Source: Shewanella xiamenensis
Lineage (GTDB): Bacteria > Pseudomonadota > Gammaproteobacteria > Enterobacterales > Shewanellaceae
Length of the DNA: 64,000 nt
Direction of reading: 5' to 3'
Assembly (NCBI RefSeq): GCF_014647135.1
Contig: NZ_BMOP01000007.1
Location: 62,001 to 126,000, forward strand
A program made the position numbers and the translations under genes. Shown one piece after another: positions 57,464 through 64,000 of this stretch (position 1 is the stretch's first letter; each line of letters starts with the position of its first letter). The notes under the pieces are model-generated. The model saw only the letters and a program-made list of their open reading frames with translations. It did not search any database and was not told where the DNA came from.

Positions 57464-58282
57464 TTACTCCCTTGAACCCGCGTCTTTAGAACTCGTCTGG
57501 CTGATGGCATATTGGGCTAACTCAGCCTCACTCAGTGGACCTTGGCGCAGCTCGCTAAAATCGATACGGGTAATATCCTGCGGGCTCACACTCGGATTGG
57601 CGCTGAGTAGCACTAAGGCATGTAGAGTATCACTGCCTTCGAGCACCATGTGGGCGATGGCCTTCTTCATCAGCGGATCTTTAGGGGTTAATCCCAACTG
57701 CCAGTTTGCGCTGCCTGAACTTGAGCTTTCTTGTGACGACTTGTCTTGCGCCAAGGGTTCTTGGGCTAAAAAGTGCAGTTCGAAGTTTGCACTTAAGCCC
57801 GACATATCGCCGCCCAGCATGGCATTCACTAGAGTCGGTAACAAATCCCCCATGGCCGCCGCGCTTGCCGAAGTATCGGCTTGGCTGATTTGCACTCGCC
57901 CTTGGCTATCTTTTTGGATCAGTTGCTTATCTTTTAAAATCAGCAAGGACTCAAAGGGGCTAAGTTGTTGCCAGATCAGCCCTTGTGCCTTGTCGAATAC
58001 AAACTGGCCTTGGCTCTCGAGGGGCTTTTTTAACACTTTAAGTTGGCGCGATTGCACAAAGTGGCCGCGAACCGTCTCGCCAAGATTGAGCTTTTGGCTA
58101 AGGGCGAGCAATGCGCCGTTATCTGCGCCTTGGGCAAATAGCGTTTGATATTGGCTCGAACTTGTGAGGTTCGAATCGGCGAGGCTCTGCGCCTGTACCG
58201 AGCCAAACAGCAGTGTGCAGATTATTAGTAGGCTTTGGCAGAACCCTTGCCACCACTTAGTTCGTGCGAGGAAGGCAATCAT
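57464..58282 (-). CDS. LolA-like periplasmic lipid carrier (APE ApeL-like)
   Basis: A 272-residue exported protein with a signal peptide (about residues 1-31) and a LolA-like fold. The characteristic NLGETVRGHFVQSRQLKVLKKP and QGQFVFDKAQGLIWQQLSPFES pattern is clear. It would carry the hydrophobic product through the periplasm. Its start overlaps the thioesterase stop (ATGA). Confidence 0.86.
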   Translation of the reverse strand: MIAFLARTKWWQGFCQSLLIICTLLFGSVQAQSLADSNLTSSSQYQTLFAQGADNGALLALSQKLNLGETVRGHFVQSRQLKVLKKPLESQGQFVFDKAQGLIWQQLSPFESLLILKDKQLIQKDSQGRVQISQADTSASAAAMGDLLPTLVNAMLGGDMSGLSANFELHFLAQEPLAQDKSSQESSSSGSANWQLGLTPKDPLMKKAIAHMVLEGSDTLHALVLLSANPSVSPQDITRIDFSELRQGPLSEAELAQYAISQTSSKDAGSRE

Positions 58283-58713
58283 TCGCTATCCGCCTTTGCA
58301 AGCAGCGGGGCGATTTTGCTGCGGAATATCTCTGGCGTCACAAAGCACATTTCTTGGCTCGTCATATCCACCGCCGCCTGAATGGTATAGCCCTTGGTAA
58401 TTCGCTCACCGGTTGCCGTATCACGGATTTGATAATTGATTTTTAGACGATTTTCCCACTCGACCAACTCGGCGCGCACGGTAATGTTTTGCTCGAAGGT
58501 GCTGGCTTTAACGTATTTGATCTGCAAATCAATAATCGGCCAAGCGTAGTTCGAGGCCTGCATTTGGCGATAGTTGTAGCCTAACTCGTCGAGTAATTTG
58601 CAGCGGGCAATCTCGAAATAACGCAGGTAATTACCATGCCAAGTGATCCCCATAGAATCCACATCGTGGAAGGGGATCTGCATGTCCATTTCTATGCTGA
58701 GCAAGGCTTTCAT
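58279..58713 (-). CDS. Thioesterase (APE ApeK-like)
   Basis: A 144-residue 4-hydroxybenzoyl-CoA-thioesterase-like hotdog protein. The active-site stretch FHDVDSMGITWHGNYLRYFE keeps the Asp-containing signature. It could release or proofread the acyl intermediate. I chose the ATG at 58713, which overlaps the lyase stop by four bases; the frame also extends upstream without support. Confidence 0.88.
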   Translation of the reverse strand: MKALLSIEMDMQIPFHDVDSMGITWHGNYLRYFEIARCKLLDELGYNYRQMQASNYAWPIIDLQIKYVKASTFEQNITVRAELVEWENRLKINYQIRDTATGERITKGYTIQAAVDMTSQEMCFVTPEIFRSKIAPLLAKADSE

Positions 58714-60275
58714 CGGCACACTTCCCATTCGCCCGCTTGGATTTTCGCAACGGTTTGGCGCAGCACGGCTTCGAGCGGTCTGTCTTCGACTAATGGCTCA
58801 AAATCGGCGCGCACTTGGGCGAGCGTGGTCGCCAGCGAAGGCGTCAGCGAGGCTTCGTCTAACTCATTCTGTTTGATACGCAGACCAATGCCTTGAGTCA
58901 TGGCGAGTAGGGCTGCTGCGGCGACTTGCTCTGTTAGTTGCAATACGCGCACACAGTCACGGGCGGCGATAGTGCCCATGCTGACTTTGTCCTGGTTATG
59001 ACATTCGGTTGAGCGAGAGAAAACACTCGCGGGCATAGTGTGCTTGAGCGCCTCTGCCGTCCAAGCTGAAACGCCGATTTGCACCGCCTTAAAGCCATGG
59101 TTGATGGCGCGGCGTGGCCCAGTTGAACCCGAAAGGTTAGCGGGTAAACCGTTGTTAAACTTAGGGTCCATCACTAATGCCATTTGGCGGTCGATGAGAT
59201 CGGCGATGTTGGCCACAGTGTTTTTCAAGGAGTCCATCGCAAAGGCAATGTGTCCACCGTAGAAATGGCCGCCGTGGAGAATATGCTCGCCTTCACCATC
59301 GACTATGGGGTTATCGTTGGCGCTGTTAACTTCGGTTTCGATAAATTGGCGCATAAAGGGCAGCGCATCCTGCAATACGCCAATGATGTGCGGCGCGCAG
59401 CGGATGGAATATCTGTCCTGCAGACGATCTGAATTGCGGGGATGAACATGGTGGTTCAAATCTTCCCTGATCCAAGTCGCGATTTGGTTTTGTCCCGGAT
59501 GGGGTTTGGCGGCAAACAGAATATCGTCGAAATGGTTAGAGTTACCTTTGAGGGTTAACGACGCCATGGCGGTAATGCGGCTGGCTAAACGCGCTAAATA
59601 TTGTGCGCGATCAAAGGCTAAACAGGCTAATGCCGTCATCACCGCCGTGCCATTCATCAGGGCTAAACCTTCCTTGGGGCGCAGCACATGGGGCGTGATG
59701 TTCAGCTCGCGGTAAACCTCTTGGGTGGCTCTGCGCTCACCCTTATAAATCACTTCGCGCTCGCCAACTAGCACGGCGGCCAAGTAAGACAATGGCGTTA
59801 AGTCACCGCTGGCACCAACCGAACCTTCCTCTGGGATCACTGGTACTATATTGAGATTAAGCAAGGTTTCGATGCGCTTTAATAACTCATATGTCACGCC
59901 GGATTTGCCAATCGCGAGGGAGTTTAAACGGCAAGCCATCACGGCGCGCGCCTGCATTACGCTTAAGACTTCGCCAAGGCCACAACCATGAAAACGGGAT
60001 AAGTGCAGCGGCAACTCGTGGACTAAGTCAAGACTCACATTTACTGTGCAAGAGTCGCCATAGCCGGTGGTGACGCCATAGACCACACCTTCTTCGTGCA
60101 GCAAACTATCGATAAAGCGGGCGCCTTTTTGGATATATTCTTGATAATCGGCATCATCACAAAGTTTGACCTTGGCGCCCTTAGCCACGGCGACGACTTG
60201 CTCTAATGTGAGTGACTGACGGCCAAATTCGATTGGCTGCTCAGTGGTTGTCGTGTGAGTAACTGCGTGGCTCAT
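58710..60275 (-). CDS. MIO-type aromatic amino acid ammonia-lyase
   Basis: A 521-residue lyase of the HAL/PAL/TAL family, which removes ammonia from an aromatic amino acid. The self-forming MIO triad is A155-S156-G157 in VGASGDLTP; catalytic Tyr66 lies in VYGVTTGYGD. The residue pair that aligns with the substrate-selecting positions is F95-H96 (RFHGCG), unlike Ser-His of histidine lyases, Phe-Leu of PAL or His-Leu of TAL in my by-eye alignment. A tyrosine to 4-coumarate role fits the APE pathway, so an automatic label of histidine ammonia-lyase is probably wrong. No hut genes are near. Confidence 0.88.
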   Translation of the reverse strand: MSHAVTHTTTTEQPIEFGRQSLTLEQVVAVAKGAKVKLCDDADYQEYIQKGARFIDSLLHEEGVVYGVTTGYGDSCTVNVSLDLVHELPLHLSRFHGCGLGEVLSVMQARAVMACRLNSLAIGKSGVTYELLKRIETLLNLNIVPVIPEEGSVGASGDLTPLSYLAAVLVGEREVIYKGERRATQEVYRELNITPHVLRPKEGLALMNGTAVMTALACLAFDRAQYLARLASRITAMASLTLKGNSNHFDDILFAAKPHPGQNQIATWIREDLNHHVHPRNSDRLQDRYSIRCAPHIIGVLQDALPFMRQFIETEVNSANDNPIVDGEGEHILHGGHFYGGHIAFAMDSLKNTVANIADLIDRQMALVMDPKFNNGLPANLSGSTGPRRAINHGFKAVQIGVSAWTAEALKHTMPASVFSRSTECHNQDKVSMGTIAARDCVRVLQLTEQVAAAALLAMTQGIGLRIKQNELDEASLTPSLATTLAQVRADFEPLVEDRPLEAVLRQTVAKIQAGEWEVCR

Positions 60276-62104
60276 AAATGCTCTGTCCTGTCTGTAGTGC
60301 GCTCCTGCTCCGGGAGTGCTGCTGTCGTTTTGTGGGCGGATGTCGCGCGGTTAACCTGGTTATCATTCCGCCAAAAATCAAAAAAGTTAAACCATTGCAA
60401 GGGCTCACGCCTTGCGTAGTGTTCGAGGCGTTCGCTGTAGCAATAAACGGCCTGTTGGAGTCGTTCCATTCTGCCCGCTCGTGGGCCTTTAAGTGTCTCG
60501 GCGAAGCGCTCTAAATGCACTCGATAACGCCCTTGCTCACGCAGGCAGAACATCAGATAAACCGGGCAATCTAAGAGTCCGGCCAGAATAAAGGGCCCCT
60601 GCGGGAAGGCAGCATCTTGACCCATAAATGGCGCGTACACGACTCGCCCTTGGGCGTGGGATGAGGTTCTATCCCCTGCAATCACCACTAACTCGCCGTC
60701 TTCAATTTTTTGCTGCAATAGCATGGAGGTGGCGGGATTTAGCTCGGTCACTTGGATCAAATTCAGCGAGCTATCGGGATTTAACTGTTTGAGTACATTA
60801 TTAAAGTTTTCGGCATGGCTGGTTAACACCATGACATTCACTTTGACCTTACGCTGGTGGATTGAAATCGCGCGGCACAGCTCGAGATTGCCTAAGTGGG
60901 ACACCAGCAGCACGGCACCTTGGCCGCTTTCTAGCTGATCGGCGAGCACTTGGCGGTCGGGAAAATCGACTTGGCTTAATTGAATGCGATCGCACCAAGC
61001 ATCGATTCTATCGAGCGCCGCATTACCAAAGGCGATAAAGTGGCTTAAGCTGTCGCGCCAGCCAACGGGCTGATTTAACTGAGGATGCCGTGGCTCGAGG
61101 CGCTGCACGCGGCGCAGAAAATCCAATGAGGCTTCGCGGCTGACTTTGCCGGTCAGGAAGAAGTAGCAAATTACGGGATACATAATGGCGCGGCATAGCC
61201 AATGGCCACCAAAACGGTAGCTTTCGACTAATAGTTTGATGCCCCAATAACTGCCGCGCTCCTTCATGGCAGACCAATGGGTCGCAGTATGAGCAGATGA
61301 CGTCGATTTCGCCGCTTGTTTACGGCGCAGCAACTGCGGCAGACGTTTTAGCATACCGAAAAATAGCCGCGTGTGCAGTTTAGTGATACGCACATTGTCG
61401 GCCACACCTTGAAAATGGCTGACGCCGTTTTCAGGGTAAATCACTTTGGTGGGGTGAAACAGAATTTCCACCCCTTGCCAGTAGAGTTTTACCAGAATTT
61501 CGATATCGAAATCCATCCGCTCTGTTAGTGCTTGTTGGCTGAAGAGACGCTCGGTGGCAGCTAATGGATACACCCTAAATCCGCACATAGAATCTTGAAT
61601 ATCAAAGCTTAAGGTTTCGACCCATACCCAAAAGTGGGTGAGATAACGGCCGTAGAGTCGCCCCTTGGGGACGGACTCATCGTACTCGGGCTTACCCGAG
61701 ATCAGCGCATCCGGCTTAGCCTGCGCTTTGGCGAGCATCGCGGGGATATCGCTTAAATTATGCTGACCATCGGCATCGACCTGTAGCGCATGGGTAAAGC
61801 CATCGCGATAGGCGCGGCGAAGCCCTGTCATCACTGCCGCACCTTTCCCTCGGTTGTAGGGGTGTTGCAGCAAGGTCACCCAATCGTGTTGCTCCGCCAA
61901 GGATTGCAGCAGATAGCGGGTCTCATCATTACTGCCATCGTCAATCAAATAGCAGGGCAGATTAAGAGTGGCGAGATCGTCCAAGGTCTGGGCGATCGCG
62001 GCGCTGTGATTGTAATTGGGGATCACCAGTGCCAGCTTGATTGGGACTGGGCCCATTAAATCACTTGGCGGGGCTAACATTATGTCGTTCATACCGTCGC
62101 TCAC
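60272..62104 (-). CDS. Fused GT2 glycosyltransferase and acyltransferase (ApeJ/ApeD-like)
   Basis: A 610-residue two-domain protein. Residues 22-250 are a GT2 DPMS-like glycosyltransferase with LVIPNYN, IDDGSND and VDADG (D110-x-D112). Residues 285-595 form a LpxL/HtrB-like lysophospholipid acyltransferase with the HX4E motif (H403-E408 in VSHLGNLEL). The two functions are separate genes in some known APE clusters. It may attach the aryl polyene to its lipid or sugar carrier. The start is GTG at 62104, overlapping the dehydratase stop; an ATG at 62092 is an alternative. Confidence 0.87.
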   Translation of the reverse strand: MSDGMNDIMLAPPSDLMGPVPIKLALVIPNYNHSAAIAQTLDDLATLNLPCYLIDDGSNDETRYLLQSLAEQHDWVTLLQHPYNRGKGAAVMTGLRRAYRDGFTHALQVDADGQHNLSDIPAMLAKAQAKPDALISGKPEYDESVPKGRLYGRYLTHFWVWVETLSFDIQDSMCGFRVYPLAATERLFSQQALTERMDFDIEILVKLYWQGVEILFHPTKVIYPENGVSHFQGVADNVRITKLHTRLFFGMLKRLPQLLRRKQAAKSTSSAHTATHWSAMKERGSYWGIKLLVESYRFGGHWLCRAIMYPVICYFFLTGKVSREASLDFLRRVQRLEPRHPQLNQPVGWRDSLSHFIAFGNAALDRIDAWCDRIQLSQVDFPDRQVLADQLESGQGAVLLVSHLGNLELCRAISIHQRKVKVNVMVLTSHAENFNNVLKQLNPDSSLNLIQVTELNPATSMLLQQKIEDGELVVIAGDRTSSHAQGRVVYAPFMGQDAAFPQGPFILAGLLDCPVYLMFCLREQGRYRVHLERFAETLKGPRAGRMERLQQAVYCYSERLEHYARREPLQWFNFFDFWRNDNQVNRATSAHKTTAALPEQERTTDRTEHL

Positions 62105-62475
62105 TGCGCCGCTCCATCACCTTGCTTGCTGGCAAAGCTGATACGGCCTGAGGCATAGCGGTGGTCGCCATCGCTGTAGGCAAAGGTGAGTTTTTCCTTG
62201 GCGGCATTGTGACTGATGACTAAGGTCACTTCCTGCCCTGGTAGAATAAGCTGTTGAAACTTTAGTACTTCTAAATTAGCGACCGCAGCGTTGTAACCAA
62301 AATGCTCGCAACCTAAGCGCACGGCCCAATCGAGTTGGGTCACGCCGGGGAGTACGGCTTGCTCGGGGAAATGGCCGTTAAAATATTCGAGATCGGCGGC
62401 GACCAGCAGGCGTAATTCAATGCTATCAGGGCCGATCTCTGATGTGAGTATCGGCGGTAAACTCGACTTAATCAT
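62101..62475 (-). CDS. Small hotdog dehydratase (APE ApeI-like)
   Basis: A 124-residue FabZ/hydroxymyristoyl-dehydratase-like hotdog protein. The marker YFNGHFPEQAVLPGVTQLDW contains the catalytic-region His. It should act with the ApeP-like protein as the two-part dehydratase. Start ATG at 62475 lies within the end of the ligase gene, so they are translated together. Confidence 0.88.
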   Translation of the reverse strand: MIKSSLPPILTSEIGPDSIELRLLVAADLEYFNGHFPEQAVLPGVTQLDWAVRLGCEHFGYNAAVANLEVLKFQQLILPGQEVTLVISHNAAKEKLTFAYSDGDHRYASGRISFASKQGDGAAQ

Positions 62476-63832
62476 GGTCAAATAACTCAACTAGCTGGGC
62501 TGCGACACGCTTACCCTGAGTGTTTAACGGTAGGGTGTCGGGGTAACGCCAACGGCGCGGTAAGGTTACTCGTTCAAATTGGGTCAGTAGATGCGCTTTT
62601 AAGGCATTGTTGATACTGAGTTTTCCCTGCTCTTGATGCACGCTACGGCCCAATGGTGATAGCGTAATGACGGCTCCTAACTGGGATTTAAACTGGGGCA
62701 ATACGACCAAGGCGGCCTGCTCGACATAGGCGTGGCTACAGAGCAATGTCTCCATTTGCGCCAGCGACAGGCGTTTTTCTTCAATCTTAACGATGCGATC
62801 GAGCCTGCCCTTGAGTCTAAATTGGCCATTGGCTGTCGGTTCGATTTTATCTTCGCAACGTAACCATTGATCGTCGGCCAAGTAGGGTGACTTCAGCAGC
62901 AGGGCGCCATCGTCAGCGTCTTGGTCTATGATAATTTGTTCAAACACTTGCCAAGGTTCATCGGCCTCATTTTGACGGCGATAGGCAATACCGCCGGTTT
63001 CGGTGCTACCAAAAATCTCTATGGGTAAATGGCCGTAACATTGGGCGACACCCTGGGCGGCGGTGAAACTTAAGGGGCCGCCGGAGCTGAAGACTAAGCT
63101 GGGTGAGCGCAGTTGGCGTTCATGCTCCAGCGCCTTAGGCAAACGGGATAATTGTGCCGGGCTACTGATCAAACACAGATTAGGCAACAGCGCAGTGTAG
63201 TAGCTTAAGGTCTCTGGATATTCAATTTGCTCGCTTAAAAAGGGGCGACTGGCGGCTAAGGGCCAGAGGATTTTAAACAGCAAGCCATAGATATGCTGAT
63301 GGGAAACGGTTGAGACCACACTGCAATGGGGCAAATGTTCGGCGAAGGTATGCTCGAGCACAGTCACTTCGGCATCGAGCTGCCTTAAGCTCTTGCGAAT
63401 GGCCTTAGGCTCGCCACTGCTGCCCGAGGTAAACAGCACCAGTTCACCAAAGGTGTCGCTCTTGGGCCAAGATTTTGTGGGCAGACTCAGCTCTTTATTC
63501 AATAGGATAAAGGCGTGACTCTCGCACAATGGCTTGTCGGACAATATGCCTTCAAATTGGTGTGTTAATTCGCTCAAGGTGCCGGTTTGGGTGTTGGGCG
63601 GCAAAATAATTTCTTTGCCTGCCAAGAGTGCGGCACATAGGCCAACGGCAAACAGATCGCTGGTATCACTCGCCAGTAGCCATTTTCGCTCAGGCGCTTG
63701 GCGCAGCTGCTCATAAAAATGGGCCACCTGATTGGTAAACAAGGTACCTGTGACTATGTCATGGTGGTTAAAGCTGATCAGTTGTTGGGCGAATGGCCCC
63801 TGGATTAACCAGTTTTTGAGTAGCTGTGTCAT
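62468..63832 (-). CDS. Acyl-ACP/CoA ligase (APE ApeH-like)
   Basis: A 454-residue AMP-forming ligase of the ANL superfamily. The phosphate-binding loop is LVLFTSGSSGEPKAIRKS; the adenine-binding EIFGSTETGGIAYR and the hinge region RLKGRLDRIVKIEEKRLSL are clear. It likely activates the aromatic starter acid and loads it onto an ACP. I chose the ATG at 63832, which overlaps the previous gene by four bases; a longer frame runs into that gene. Confidence 0.9.
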   Translation of the reverse strand: MTQLLKNWLIQGPFAQQLISFNHHDIVTGTLFTNQVAHFYEQLRQAPERKWLLASDTSDLFAVGLCAALLAGKEIILPPNTQTGTLSELTHQFEGILSDKPLCESHAFILLNKELSLPTKSWPKSDTFGELVLFTSGSSGEPKAIRKSLRQLDAEVTVLEHTFAEHLPHCSVVSTVSHQHIYGLLFKILWPLAASRPFLSEQIEYPETLSYYTALLPNLCLISSPAQLSRLPKALEHERQLRSPSLVFSSGGPLSFTAAQGVAQCYGHLPIEIFGSTETGGIAYRRQNEADEPWQVFEQIIIDQDADDGALLLKSPYLADDQWLRCEDKIEPTANGQFRLKGRLDRIVKIEEKRLSLAQMETLLCSHAYVEQAALVVLPQFKSQLGAVITLSPLGRSVHQEQGKLSINNALKAHLLTQFERVTLPRRWRYPDTLPLNTQGKRVAAQLVELFDHD

Positions 63833-63999
63833 GTTTTCTTCAACCAAAAGCTGCGATATAACCATTCCCCACCGAGGAGCAGTCCCATGAGTACATATGC
63901 AATCAAACCGTTGTACAAGGTCCAAGTTGCTAAGCTGGTAAATGCGGCGGTATAGGCCGCCATTGAGCCATTTAGGATAAATAAGCCGCACCAAATTAG
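63829..63999 (-). CDS. COG4648-type membrane protein (APE ApeG-like), 3' part only
   Basis: Only the last 56 residues are in the window, cut at the right edge. The reading frame shows LIWCGLFILNGSMAAYTA, a membrane helix, and ends GGEWLYRSFWLKKT. This wording matches the C terminus of COG4648 inner-membrane proteins of APE clusters (ApeG). Its stop overlaps the start of the ligase gene (ATGA). The rest, and probably acyl carrier proteins and a methyltransferase, should lie beyond the edge. Confidence 0.75.
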   Translation of the reverse strand, partial: LIWCGLFILNGSMAAYTAAFTSLATWTLYNGLIAYVLMGLLLGGEWLYRSFWLKKT

Positions 64000-64000
64000 G

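Noticed and set aside
58710..60275. Histidine degradation role for the ammonia-lyase
   Set aside because: The Ser-His pair expected of histidine lyases is not seen, hutU/hutI/hutG are absent and the gene lies in a pigment operon.

Overview
The window looks like chromosomal DNA of a gammaproteobacterium of the genus Shewanella. The gene content and order point to this: moaA-moaCDE-modABC, glnA next to typA, an IDO-like/kynureninase-like pair, azoR, and an aryl-polyene (APE) type operon. I infer the genus from gene recognition, not from a database search. Most of the window is ordinary, densely packed core genome. I see no IS element, prophage, CRISPR array, rRNA or tRNA.

Layout. 1-5 kb: a membrane diguanylate cyclase, a MOSC protein, a DUF4870 protein and a chemoreceptor. 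5-12.2 kb: ETF-ubiquinone oxidoreductase, then a molybdenum block in which a Moco-type riboswitch leads into moaA, moaC, moaD, moaE, modA, modB and modC. This joins cofactor synthesis to molybdate import. 12-17 kb: a PepSY protein with an OmpR-type two-component system, a pseudouridine synthase and a second diguanylate cyclase. 17-26 kb: an iron-type TonB receptor behind a Fur-like site, a cell-wall-enzyme trio (M23 lipoprotein, unknown protein, CHAP protein), a DcuB-type transporter, and divergently an indoleamine-dioxygenase-like heme protein with a kynureninase-like PLP enzyme. 26-35 kb: glnA with a sigma-54 promoter and an NtrC-like site, a 0.9 kb gap, typA, a third diguanylate cyclase and katG. 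35-48 kb: mixed housekeeping genes (polyferredoxin, YihY, peptidase, dtd, thioesterase, lipoprotein serine protease, azoR, rhodanese) and an XRE-cupin regulator divergent from a BenE-type transporter with two matching operators.

48-64 kb: a long minus-strand operon with mostly overlapping or abutting genes, read as an aryl-polyene pathway. It runs from a membrane protein cut by the window edge through acyl-CoA/ACP ligase, dehydratase, glycosyltransferase-acyltransferase fusion, MIO aromatic ammonia-lyase, thioesterase, LolA-like carrier, MMPL exporter, FAD enzyme, DUF3261 lipoprotein, ketosynthase, dehydratase, ketoreductase and second ketosynthase to a periplasmic repeat protein. It ends at a perfect 30-bp-arm hairpin. 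The ammonia-lyase would supply an aromatic starter acid, the ligase would activate it, the KS/KR/DH set would build the polyene, and the LolA/MMPL/lipoprotein set would move the product to the outer membrane. The FAD enzyme carries the WxWxIP signature of flavin-dependent halogenases, so a halogenated or otherwise ring-modified pigment is possible. This is the most interesting part of the window.
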